In this document: positions 48,933 through 59,269 of the stretch, one piece after another
How the letters are laid out: each line of letters starts with the position of its first letter
How positions within the stretch are numbered: the stretch's first letter is position 1
Origin: Lyophyllum atratum
Taxonomy: Eukaryota; Basidiomycota; Agaricomycetes; Agaricales; Lyophyllaceae
Direction of reading: 5' to 3'
Assembly (NCBI GenBank): GCA_014905825.1
Contig: JACGCN010000058.1
Coordinates: 1-64,000, forward strand
DNA: 64,000 bases
Translations under genes and position numbers: made by a program
The notes under the pieces: generated by a model
Database searches by the model: none
What the model was told of the DNA's origin: nothing
The model's input: only the letters and a program-made list of their open reading frames with translations

Positions 48933-49606
48933 AGGGTTAGCCAACGATCCCCATGACTTTATCATTTAGAAAGAGGGTTCGCGCCGGCCGGTGACGGGCG
49001 CCCGATTTGGTAAAGCGACGGATCAAAGTCACAGACTGACAGTGACTCTCAGCCTCTATCACCCACTACATCACGGTCTCCCCGCTCCAAGTACCGGCCG
49101 CTCTTATTTCTTCATCGAGCTGGAGTCTGATAGAAGCAAGAGAATGTGGAGACGAATATGTAGCAAGGCCTCGGGATGGAGTTAGCATTCGACGTCGCGA
49201 CACTGATATCAAACAGGAATCAAGTGCGTATCCGGCCTCGCTGTGCACGACGCCTTACTGATCAGATTAACCGGAATGCGTACCCTCGCGGATGTCAGAA
49301 AGTGCTGCGTCCCGCCATTGACCGACGGCTGGTACAGTTGATTTTCGATATTGAGCAAGAAACTCAAGTGTGCCGTATTCTGTCATCGACCGACGACCGA
49401 CGAGCCTGCCAGAACCTGAACGAGCACTTTCTCTTCGATATCCCGTTCTATAGAATTGATATGAAGTAACTTCAACGCGTCGAAATTTCGTCTGTGCCAG
49501 TCTGACTTCTGAGGTGTGACAGGCACCAGTGATGTGATCCCGGCGACGGCGCCGACCATCAACTTTGCACAACCTAGGTTTCTATATTAGAAAGTTTGGC
49601 GAAGGG

Positions 49607-49648
49607 GGGTTAGTATGGCTAAGGGGGGTTTCTGCATAGAATAAGCCC
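49607..49648 (-). repeat. right terminal inverted repeat
   Basis: Partner of the left repeat. A second G6 run just inside (at about 49597-49604) repeats the subterminal motif. Confidence 0.85.
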
Positions 49649-49655
49649 GATGACG

Positions 49656-50217
49656 GTGCGACCCAATGCTGTTCAGAGGTCTACTGAGGTATCTATATAT
49701 GGGTGGATCAGAAGCACACTTGCGCTCGTACCTTTTTCCTCGGCCGATCTACATCCTCACGGTAGTCTTGGACTACAACATTCCCGGAATCATGCAGGGT
49801 ACAATCACCTCTAATGTAAGTTACTACCTCGTGATTGAATCATCTCGGCGGATTCAATTAGAAGTCCTGGATATTTCCATTCTCCCATACTTTTCTGCAT
49901 AATGGTCTCCATTCTTGATATCATGTCTTCGGGCCTATTTTTCCCTCCCATCTCATATTCTGAGACCGTGATCGGGTTCCCCGGCGGCTAACATACGGTG
50001 GCGTTTACACAGCACACCATCAACTGTTGGCCAGACCAACTTAGGTTTCGTTGCAATGCTCTTTTCCACAGCTTTTTGCTCTGAAGACATCAGCCATACA
50101 TTAATGTTAAGGTTAGCTTTTCACTGATGATCATTATCACACCTTCTGACTTGTATAAAGACCTGTCCCGAAGATTTGGACTGGCTGGTTTTCGATCCCG
50201 GTGCACCACAGAAAATA
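49656..50217. other. upstream region of the first WOPR gene
   Basis: 562 bp between the transposon and the WOPR start codon at 50218. A 78-residue + frame at 49666-49902 has no motif. It presumably holds promoter and 5' UTR. Confidence 0.4.
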
Positions 50218-51223
50218 ATGCAACGACCCACTTGCACGAATATTCGCATCAGGAGTCCTGCCGATGCTCATGTTATATTCCACGCTGTCTCGCTAGAATT
50301 GCTCCCCATGGTTTCACGTCGTTTGGACACAGACGAACGTCGTTACATACAGTCGGGATGCGTATTTGTATGGGAAGAGAGAGGGCCTAACGCTGAAGCT
50401 ACGGGGGTCTGTCCATCTTTGCAATCTTCGATAGCCCCAGTGCTCACCTCCCTGTAGTTAGGGATAGAGCGCTGGACTGACTCGATTCGATGGGGACCGA
50501 GTCGTGTGAGAGATGTAAGTATTCGCCTAGGAACATACCTCTCATAAGCTGACGGCAGTCCAAAGGAATTTCTCTACTATCATGAGAGAGAAGCGACACC
50601 AAATGATAGAGACACATCATCGGACTCAAGTGCCACGTCAGTTCTCAACCATTCTTTGGTCCTTCTTCCACCATATACACATGCTGAGGCAATGATTTAT
50701 AAGGTCACCTCTACGCTCGGTCCAAGCACGTGGACGTGGACGTGATAATCTTGTGAAGCAAACATACTCCGTCTTCGTCGAGACTTCCCGAGGTCGTCGA
50801 AAGTGGCATCTAAGTATGTTCCAAGACTTTTATTGTTCGTCCGTCACCCTTATGCTTCCGCGTGCAGTCGCCTATTTTACGCAGGACACCCTTGATTATC
50901 TCCGCACCGTTGATGATCTGCCGCACCTCGCTTCAATAAATGTGCCGCCCGGGAGGTATAGGACAGCTCGTTCTGGGAACCGTGGGCGTCACCCTCAATT
51001 TTCCGATATTGCCAGCTACCCGCCACATCCTTATTCGTTGTACGGAGATTATGCGAGTCCTAATCGCTCAGACCCATTTAGGCTAATCTCATCACCTCCG
51101 AACCGTGCTTCTGCTATACTCGCCCCTTTGGAGTATCTAAAAAACATCCCTCCCCACCGCCGGCACCCTGTGGACGAAGAGGCCCTGATGTCGTTTGCGA
51201 AAAAGCCTAGTTGGATAAAGTAA
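50218..51223 (+). CDS. WOPR-domain transcription factor (Gti1/Pac2 family), copy 1
   Basis: The WOPR domain is a fungal DNA-binding fold that controls developmental switching (Wor1, Ryp1, Gti1, Pac2). The start MQRPTCTNIRIRSPADAHVI begins directly with the first WOPR block. Next come VSRRLDTDERRYIQSGCVFV, WEERGPNAEATG, spliced to LGIERWTDSIRWGPSRVRD, then EFLYYHEREATPNDRD. After a variable linker the second block is LVKQTYSVFVETSRGRRKWH, joined over an intron to AYFTQDTLDYLRTVDDLPHL. The tail is short, ending HPVDEEALMSFAKKPSWIK. The segment 50640-50750 needs care: the frame entering KQTYSVF may use another small intron. It is shorter than copy 2, mainly in the Ser/Pro-rich C-terminal half. 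Confidence 0.88.
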
Positions 51224-52566
51224 CGTGAAAATGCCCTCTTTTCCTGTTACATTGCTAGTTTCGGACGCTTGTAATTTTCTTCAGATTCACTTATTTGATT
51301 GTAGAGTATACAGATCACGAATAGACACATCTCTTCTCCACCACGGGTCGTTCAAATACTCGCATCCACTACGCTCCATCAAGAACATCAACTCCGACTC
51401 GGACCGCGACAGTCGAGACTGGTTCTGTTCCAGCATGAAGACAGAAGGCGAAGTGTTCCAAAGGAAAATCGAAGAATGGAAGAGACGGACTACTCGTCCC
51501 TTCTTGTCAATCGCCGCTACGTATTTTGACTTGCAGATTGTTGTCTCTGGGGAACTGGTTGGACCGTTAGACATTCGAATCGACATCGCTATGCCAGTGA
51601 GACTGTGTACTAAAACGCGCTGTGGTTTAATGGTTGTGCAGTAAACGGCACCAAGGGTCGTTCACTTTAGCGGGCTTCAGGTCTGCCTGTTCATCACTTC
51701 GACTTTACGAATGGGTCCAGGGTCACACGCTTTATCCCGTCGGTGGTATTTCCTAGTTCGGTCATCGGCGCCCACAGGGCTGGATAAGTACGGCAGGATA
51801 TGCCGTGCTGCTTGCTCAGCCATGGAAACAAAAGGGTCACTCCGTTGACAGCCAAGTTATAAAAAAGATTCACCACATTTCGCTGCTTCGTTCCTGTGTC
51901 TATCACTTCCCTGGAGCTTCGACGAGTATGTCTGCCAGGTATCAACCGCAAATCATGTGTAGCAGGGCCGATCGAGGCGCTGAAAAGACAGCGCATTTTG
52001 CTTGAAATCGCGGTGATCTATAGGTCCGATGACCGGCACAAAATATCCAGCAGTGGTTACCCTTCAGTGACTGTGTGCGCCACAATCGGTTAGTCAGGTT
52101 ATGTCCATTGGTGGAGTCCCCTTGACACTCAACTCCGCCGAGCTATTCCTAGATCGACGCGGAAGCTTTCTTACACGACCATGGAGCGGGAGCCGGGGAG
52201 GGTAAGCGGGACATGGTTGCCTAGAGGGCGTGGCTGGACCCGTCGCCAGAGAGATTGGATCGCGACATCTGATCAAGAAAGGGGGGAGAGTATTAGAGTG
52301 ATTAGAGTTCATGGGTGAAATCGAGATCCATGTTGGGTGCCAATAGCCGAGATGACCTGGAATGAAATGCGGTCTGATTAATTAGCACCAGGGCCACTTC
52401 TTCAGGCTTCTTGGAAGTCGCATACATAAGTGTATCATGCGACTCTGATCATTACCCTGTGCGATTGTTTTTAGCCGTGTAGCTGCACTTGGACCACACC
52501 CTTCACCTGCTACACCCACGCAGTGGCCTCTTATTCCCTGAGCCAGGCAGGTGCTGAACTCTCAAC
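51224..52566. other. 1.3 kb between the two WOPR genes
   Basis: A + frame of 139 residues (51225-51644) begins two bases after the stop of copy 1 and has no recognised motif. A minus frame at 51694-51996 is also unrecognised. The interval must hold the promoter of copy 2. Confidence 0.35.
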
Positions 52567-53993
52567 ATGCAGCAGCCCACATGCACCAATATTCGCATTC
52601 GTTCGACTCAGGATGCCCATCGAATCTTCTATGCAGTGCAGAAAGGCGTGTTGCGCATGGTGACTAGGCGGTTGGACGCTGAAGAGCGACTGGCCCTCAC
52701 GACGGGTTGCATATATGTATGGGAGGAGCGAGGACCGCACAGCGAGATCACGGGTTTGGGAATTGAAAGGTTCACGGAGGGAAGGAGATGGACGCCATCA
52801 CGGGTTCGGGATGTAAGTCCCATGAGCGGAACCTAATCCACTGTTGGCTCATTCCGATCACAGGAGTTTCTATTTTACTATGAAAGGTACACCCGGTGTT
52901 CATCCAGCCACCCAGGGTTAGTTCTCCCTCTAATACTCCAGAAACTGAACCAATTCTCGCAGGGAGCCCATTCCGAGACCTCATGATTGGGACCAGTTGG
53001 TCAAGCAAACATACTCGGTCTGGGTGGACACGGAGAAGGGACGACGGAAATGGCACCTAAGTTCGTAGCCTGTTCGCCTTTTGCCACATATATCACCTCA
53101 TCGTCTTCAAAGCTGCATATTTTACGGATAAAACCGTGAATGACCTCTCCACAATTGAAGACATCCCGAGAGCCAGGGATCTCATCGTGCCACCTGGCCT
53201 TTATCAAAGTACTAGAGTTGCCAAGAATCGAAATCGATCCGAAGAACAGCCAAATTCTTCAAACAAAATGTCATCAAAGCACCCCCCGTCAACCATTTCT
53301 CGAACATACGCTCCTTTTTCTCATTACGACCATTATCCATCGCAGTCCGCCTCGCCCCCTGCGTCAGAATCAGTGACGATGTACGACCCGTACAAGAGCT
53401 GCGCCGCCAGTAGGCATTCACCACGGTCTTCAGCCAATTATTCCGCAACTTCCCATCATCAAATAGTCCTCCAACCACAAGGAACATCACAAGGTCTGCC
53501 AAGCCCTCCTCAGCCTCAGTACCTCCCTCCACCGTTACCACATGTTGGTCTTGAAAACCCTCGCGCATCGTCGAGCTCAACGATGCCTCCCAACCAACTC
53601 CCAACGAGCCCTACATGGAGTAGGGTACCCTCCATAGGCCCATACCCCTCCCAGGCAATTCCCAGAGGAATATCCTCGCCGTATGGCTACTCAGAGCCAT
53701 ACAGTCTTCCACCCGTGAGTACGGTCTACGATGAACATCACTTCCCCTCATTGGGCAGTACACCGGAGCCGTCATCTCGAGGACCATATGATAACCTGTA
53801 CGCTCATGCGGCCTTGCCACGGGAGGCCTCTTATGAGTTGGCTTCCCGCGATGGTAGCGATCTGGACCGGCGTAGAGGAAGTCTGGCTTCTGAGCGGGAG
53901 CTAGCCCTAGCCCCCATCCACGCATTGGAGCGACGCCATCCATATCGACGGGATCCGGTGGACGACGAGGCCCTGCGACTCCTTCCTCGTTGA
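52567..53993 (+). CDS. WOPR-domain transcription factor (Gti1/Pac2 family), copy 2
   Basis: A tandem paralogue of the upstream gene. The first WOPR block is MQQPTCTNIRIRSTQDAHRI with VTRRLDAEERLALTTGCIYV, WEERGPHSEITGLGIERFTE and RRWTPSRVRD; after introns, EFLFYYERYTRCSSSHPG and EPIPRPHDWDQLVKQTYSVW, VDTEKGRRKWHL, then AYFTDKTVNDLSTIEDIPRA and LIVPPGLYQSTR. The long C-terminal half is Ser/Pro/Tyr-rich and probably disordered, and ends LERRHPYRRDPVDDEALRLL, matching the tail of copy 1. Stop at 53991-53993. A nuclear regulator by family; its targets are unknown. Confidence 0.92.
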
Positions 53994-54560
53994 TACCTTG
54001 GTCGGCTTTACTACAATACCACGTTGTGAACAATTTATGGACATGCATGACTCCGCTGGAAATGTTTGTATCTTGTATCAATAGCTGTATATTTGCACCC
54101 GCCCCCTCCACCCCACTCATTTCTCCGTACGCGCATCGAATACCACTTCAAGTTCAGGACTGGTCATGGTCTCAGCATTCCTCCGGATTACATGTTGCAC
54201 ACCTTTTCTCATTTCGGATACATGGATAGCAGGTCTCTGTAGTCTACCAGTATACTCGGCATCGTAGTCCTCATCAGAGTCTACCATATTGAAATAGACA
54301 CTATGATGAAGACAAGGAACTCGTAACGGGCATGGCTCAGTCGAAGGTTTCGGCGAGAAATGATCATTATATGATATTGAAATGAGTTGAATTTAAAATC
54401 CTTAGATACGACATGCGATTGGAGAGCGGTGGATATAGGAATAGGTTAGTTTGATGTACAAGAGCGAGCGTGAGCGAAGATTGCGAGGGGAAATAGAATG
54501 CCTTTAGTGCAGAGAGGTGGAAAGAGGAGGAGACCATTTAGAGCGCCGCTATGGCCGACC
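53994..54560. other. convergent 3' interval, WOPR copy 2 and TOA1
   Basis: 567 bp with short frames only; presumably two 3' UTRs. Confidence 0.5.
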
Positions 54561-55732
54561 TCACCATTCGAATTCTCTACCAAAGGTATATGTCAATCAG
54601 GTTTTTGGACACGAGGAGGGAAAGACATACCCCGTGCATTTGGAAAAGAGGTAATCTTTCCCATTGATATGGATCATACCATCCTTCAAAATGCACTTCC
54701 ACTTGTTTTTTACTCGTGCCACCTGAGGAATGTTTGAGTATGAGTTTTTCGTTGCTTACTGTTCCTGCTCACCTTATCATATGTGCAAAAGACGATATCC
54801 GTTTCACCAGCCACACCCTCCTCGGCTTCTTCCTCGTCTCCTGTATCCGAATCATCCAAGTCACTGTTGATTGCCTCTGAGTCCTGCGGCGGCGCTGACG
54901 CCGATGTCGATGCTTTCGGTTGTGGCAAGGAGGGGTGAGAAGTCCGTGGGGCGAAAGCCTGGCCCTGCGAGGGGGGCGGGGAATCATCCTCGTCCCCAGA
55001 CGACTCGGAAGGGCCATCCACTTGCGGGATCCTCTGTGGTGGTTGCTGCGCTTGCTGCAGTTGTGCCTGAGCGGGAGGAGCGGGAGCGTAGGCTGCCCGA
55101 GCTGCGGGGGGTTGTGGTTGCAATGTGCGTGGAAAGGATATAACACCCGTTTGACCACCAGGATGAGGCGGGATTGCGCCTGGAATTTGCCTTGCGCCGT
55201 TGAGATTGGGACCTGGCAAAGGAGGAAGAGCATAAGGGATGTTGAGCATGTATCGGTTGTCTAGCGGTTCCGCCTTGACCCCAGGCATTCCAGGCGGCTG
55301 AGGCAGGGCGTATGGGTTTGCAGCATAGTGTGGGTGTTGCATCATGTGCATCGGGTGTGGTGGATAGGCCAGGTGGTGCTGTGGTGGTGGTTGGTGTTGT
55401 GGCGTCTGCGCAGCAGGCGCTGCTGCTGGTGTCTCGAACTCAGCAACATGAGATGCAATGACTTTATTCTCCCATTTCTATGAGTGGCGTTATAAAGGTG
55501 CGAACGGGCGTGGAGAGGACGTCATCAGACTTGGACTTACGTGCTGTAGTTCAGCCAGGACCTCCTCAGGCACGCCAAACTCGTCGAATTCAGGTCTAAT
55601 GTGTGCAATGACATCGTCGATGACAACGCGGTAGATGCCAGGCTCAAAAACACCAAGGTTTCCGTGTTAAGCCCAGGCGTTCTACTACGGACAGGGAATC
55701 GGTGAGCAGCTCACCACTATCTTATTAGACAT
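54561..55732 (-). CDS. TOA1: TFIIA large subunit
   Basis: A general transcription factor that stabilises TBP on the TATA box. The start MSNKIV is on a tiny first exon at 55732, spliced to IYRVVIDDVIAHIRPEFDEF and GVPEEVLAELQ, then KWENKVIASHVAEFETPAAA: the conserved four-helix N-terminal domain. A Gln/Pro-rich middle (HPHYAANPYALPQPPGMPGV) and an acidic stretch (NSDLDDSDTGDEEEAEEG) follow, then the C-terminal beta-barrel DIVFCTYDKVARVKNKWKC, ILKDGMIHINGKDYLFSKC and TGEFEW. Stop at 54561. Six exons. The exact join of exon 1 to exon 2 is uncertain by a few residues. Confidence 0.92.
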
Positions 55733-56141
55733 TCTAAATGTTGTCGTCGGGAACGTCGATGGTGAGGATATTCACCACTATTGGGGACGGCGACCGAGGT
55801 GATGGAAAGCAAGCAAGGCCCTTTTATACTTGATGTGCTTTGCAAAAACCCAGGACACTTCAAACTCCGACGTGTAGTCTGTTTGGACTTTTCCCACGCA
55901 CGAACCAGCAAGTGGCCACGCGCCACAGCCATGCTTTCAACACCGTACTTAAAGGCTCCGAACGATTTCATACCTATGACGACCTTTGTATGTACTATGT
56001 ACTCCACTATGAGCGAGGCACAGCCAGTGGGGTCGACTCCGCAGAACATGATTCTTAAGGGAACAAGTTGGAGCCACTTCTATTTGAGCCTCCCACTTCT
56101 ATTCCCATCCCTAAGCCCACCAACTAATTACGAACGACATA
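55733..56141. promoter_or_regulatory. shared upstream region of TOA1 and the coiled-coil gene
   Basis: Both genes start outwards from this 409-bp interval, so it carries both promoters. The open frames seen here (55781-56377 +, 55717-56049 -) lack motifs. No clear TATA box. Confidence 0.45.
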
Positions 56142-56743
56142 ATGCCCATGTTCAAACATCGCACCGAGGTAGAAGGGGTCGACAATCGTCAGACATCCCC
56201 GACATCCTCTACCCGCAAAGGAAGCATCTTTTCGCGTGGTCGGTCTCTCTCCCCGACATCGTCCAACACTTCCAAGTCCCAACACAGTTCCCAGCCAACA
56301 AACCAGCAGGGATCAAGGCGCGGTGGATTCTTCCTTCGTCGCAGTTCCTCTCTGTCCTCAGAAGACGACCGTCATGACCGCCGAAATGGTGTTGGGTCAT
56401 CTGGAAGCAGAGTCGGCGGCGGCTTTTTTGGAATGGGCCACAGAAACGGAATCGACAGAGATCCTACCATTCTAGCAGCACACCAGAAGGTTACGGAGGC
56501 CGAAGAAGCAGAAAAGGCGGCCGATCGAGCTCTGTTACAGGCCAGAGGCATGGTCAAGGAGGCCCGAGAGCATGTCAAGATTCTTGAACAAGAGGCCATG
56601 GAAGAGTAAGTTTTTGAATAGCTTTTACGAAGCCAGCCCGTAGTGACGGGTATCTGAATAGCGCGAGGCGCGCCAAAGCAAAGCAAGCGGAGGCGAAGAT
56701 CGTCAGTAAGAACGCGAGAGGTCTAGGCAGACATGGAACTTGA
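56142..56743 (+). CDS. Small Ser/Arg-rich protein with coiled coil, function unknown
   Basis: MPMFKHRTEVEGVDNRQTSP opens a Ser/Arg/Gly-rich half (GSIFSRGRSLSPTSSNTS, GGFFLRRSSSLSSEDDRHD), then a heptad-rich Ala/Glu helix (KVTEAEEAEKAADRALLQAR, MVKEAREHVKILEQEAMEDA) continues across one intron (about 56607-56662) into RRAKAKQAEAKIVSKNARGL and ends GRHGT at 56743. About 180 residues. I do not recognise a family; similar small proteins occur widely in basidiomycetes, from memory. A membrane-curving or eisosome-like role would only be a guess. Confidence 0.72.
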
Positions 56744-57213
56744 GTTTCATTGTCGCTGCAATACACAGTTATTATACCCATTTCATACTTTCCGTCGTTC
56801 TCCAGGCCATGGACGTTATAACGAGTTTGCACTTCGATTCTTGGAGCTTACCAGCATCTTCTCCAAATGTACTTATACCAGTTGTATCGTCAATGCTGCA
56901 GGTTGGATCGTGAAATTGTTTTACACAGTCAATCTTGGCTTCGATTCGCCGATTTCCAGGAGTGGGATGCCCCAGATGCGTTGTCGAAGGTGATCAAACG
57001 GGTTTGAAGTCGAAGAAGTTGGAAGAAAGACTTCCGGACTGGTGCAAACAGGTGCAAACATGCAAACGCCAGATCAGGATATGCTCACGTCCAGCTCGCG
57101 TCGGCCTCTTTAGACATGAAAGTAACGCTCCATTCTGAGAGCTGCTGGGTATACTTAAACTACAATACAAATTATGTACAACAAAAATACAGTAATGTCC
57201 ATTGTCCAACTTT
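56744..57213. other. convergent 3' interval
   Basis: 470 bp between two gene ends, with a + frame at 56733-56993 that overlaps the end of the coiled-coil gene in another frame. No motif. A perfect 10-base direct repeat, CAGGTGCAAA, lies at about 57049-57061. Confidence 0.4.
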
Positions 57214-57837
57214 TCAACATGACTGCCCTTCATAAGTTTCGTCGAACCATCGTCGCTGAATAATATGGTCGCCCTCCTGTAGTATGCACGGGCCGCCCCA
57301 AATAACGTTCTCTGACAGGTTGTTTTCTTCGATGTAGTCAATGACATGCTTATCAGCTGCTCCAGGCTGTATCCATATCGAGGGTATTGAAAGCGCGCGA
57401 GCTTGTTTGAGTAGTGAAAGTGTAACCTGTCCAACTAACATCAGATATTTATCAAAGAGGTTAAGTGAAGGGAAGCTTACCAGTGGTGTAGTAGAAATGG
57501 TGAGCGCTGTTGTAGACGGTGACGGGAGCTTGGATATCGAGGGTATGGCATGGAGGCCGTCAAGTCTCTTTTCCCTCTAAAGAAATTGTAGTCAGAGGGT
57601 ATGGTGGCATGGTGGAATACCAGATGACCTACGGGATGTACTGGTATCACGTCCATGTGCTTGTCTCTATACCAGCCAAGGACCTGCGCATTGTCAGCGT
57701 CGCACGTTACGGGCGATTAAAGAAATCCTCTGCACCTGTGAGGCCAATATTGACTGGTCGGGGGACGCACCGATGACGGCGAATTGGGATGAGGCGAAGA
57801 ACCTTTCCTGCTTCTTTTGTATTGTTGTAGACCACAT
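57214..57837 (-). CDS. CoA-binding-domain protein (YccU type), copy 1
   Basis: A small Rossmann-fold protein of the CoA_binding_2 family, related to the CoA-binding part of succinyl-CoA ligase alpha. Exons give MWSTTIQKKQERFFASSQ, then FAVIGASPDQSILASQ (nucleotide loop), VLGWYRDKHMDVIPVHP, REKRLDGLHAIPSISKLPSP, STTALTISTTPL, then VTLSLLKQARALSIPSIWIQ, PGAADKHVIDYIEENNLSEN and VIWGGPCILQEGDHI; end at 57214. Four exons, about 165 residues. No targeting signal at the start. The biochemical function of the family is unclear. It is a tandem duplicate of the gene at 58185. Confidence 0.86.
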
Positions 57838-58184
57838 GCTGAGGGGTGAGAGGCTCGACTGGGACGCGGGTGTGTGGAAGTGAAAGTGCTGGGGTTGACT
57901 GTCGAATGAGTTAGACTATATGTATAGCTAGTGAAGTCATGATCGATCTCGGGTTTAGAGCGTGTACTCAAGTCAATGTCAGATATACAGCAGAGTATTG
58001 AATGGAAGGGCCACATAACCTCGGCCCCTGTAATAGCAGGGCCGCGGGACAAACCTGAACTTTGTACTTCAGGGAGGTTCAAGCGAGTTGACGTCGCCCC
58101 TAGATGTCTTTCCCCAGTTCCACGGTGATTAGAAAATTCAGACGTCTCTATTTGTTTCCATCGCGTTCGGAGCCAGGTATATGT
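57838..58184. other. promoter of copy 1 and 3' end of copy 2
   Basis: 347 bp between the two tandem CoA-binding genes; no coding signal apart from antisense frames. Confidence 0.5.
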
Positions 58185-58876
58185 TTACAGCTGAGATCGA
58201 AGCCCATCTCCAACGACAAGAATACATGGACCGCCGTGAATGACGCGATCCGTCATGTCGTTCTCCTTGATGTACTCGAGAACGGCTTCGTCCTCGGCGC
58301 CGGGCTGAATCCAAAGGGAGGGAACGTCAAGCTCTTTAGCCTTCTTCAGGACACCAAGGGTGATCTATTCGGAAATTTTGAGTGGGTCCACATCGGAGGC
58401 GGGGTGGATCGCTTACCTTGGGCGGTGTGATGATGCTGAGCGCCGTTGTTGTTGGTGAGGTTAGTTCCGAGATATCGGCGATGGTTTTGATGCCCTCCAA
58501 CTCGGGCTCTTTCTGTATGACAGTGGGAGATTAAAAAGCTGAGGGCAATGCATCATGAGAGAACGTACGAAGTGGACGGGTATGACGTCAAGGTCGCGGG
58601 TCTGATACCATCTGAGAATCTATACGCCAGTGCGTGAATACTAAGGCTGGTATGACTGACAAAAGGCCTCTGACGCACCCTGTTCCCGACTTTGGTCTGG
58701 TCCTTGGACGCGCCGACAACAGCGAAGGAGGGGACGGTCACGAAGTGCTTCCCGATGGCCTCCTGGTGGTCGTTCATGCTGCCGAAGTCGTAGTTCATTT
58801 TGCGGTTTGGATTGATGAAGGCGGAGGTTGCTGGAGAAAGAGCACGGAAAGGGGCCTTTAAGTATCTCACCAACAT
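58185..58876 (-). CDS. CoA-binding-domain protein (YccU type), copy 2
   Basis: Same family as copy 1: KHFVTVPSFAVVGASKDQTK, VGNR, ILRWYQTRDLDVIPVHF, KEPELEGIKTIADISELTSP, TTTALSIITPPK, VTLGVLKKAKELDVPSLWIQ, PGAEDEAVLEYIKENDMTDR and VIHGGPCILVVGDGLRSQL with stop at 58185. The longest start, MLVRYLKAPFRALSPATSAF, is Arg/Ala/Ser-rich and could target mitochondria; a shorter start is MNYDFGSMNDHQEAI. The two copies therefore may differ in location. Four exons; about 175 residues with the long start. Confidence 0.86.
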
Positions 58877-59269
58877 GCGCTTTAGTCAGTATGTCGCGAT
58901 GGATCAGAGTCATGCACATGGGAGTGGCCCTTCATGTGGAAGAAACCCTTGCATCGATAGCACACTCCTAGGCAAGACAACATAGGGCCTCGGAATCCCA
59001 GCATACTTTAACGCGGAATTATTCATGTTTGCAAGTAGACGAGCTCCTCCGAGTGGGTGAATGTTGAAAGTGGGTCAAAATACCGTGGCTGTTGTTGAAA
59101 TGTACTTCAAGTTCAAACTAGATCTAGAGAGCAGCAACATCGTGGTGGCCAGGAATGAAACTTGTAGGGTGGAAGTTGTGGAGATTATCATTTCTATTAC
59201 TGATGGATCGGCAATTTCTTCTTGACCCTTCTTTTCTTCATGACCTCTGTACTGACGCTCTCTGCCTAA
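58877..59269. promoter_or_regulatory. divergent promoter region, CoA-binding copy 2 and MCY1
   Basis: 393 bp between outward-facing starts. No distinct motif noticed. Confidence 0.4.

Larger units (their letters stand above)
48884..49655. mobile_element. Non-autonomous DNA transposon (MITE-like) with TIRs and target duplication
   Basis: The ends of 48891-49648 are inverted repeats of about 42 bp: the left end reads GGGCTTATTCTA followed by GAAACCCCCCTT and then ACTAACCC, and the right end read backwards gives the same blocks with a few mismatches. Identical flanks GATGACG lie immediately outside at 48884-48890 and 49649-49655; counting one shared G, the duplication can be 8 bp (GATGACGG). 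The 758-bp body has no transposase; the longest frame (49267-49572, minus) is about 100 residues and unrecognised. TIRs with a 7-8 bp duplication fit a hAT-like non-autonomous element, by inference. Confidence 0.85.

Noticed and set aside
55781..56377. 198-residue + frame
   Set aside because: It runs through the TOA1 upstream region and then overlaps the better-supported coiled-coil gene in another frame.
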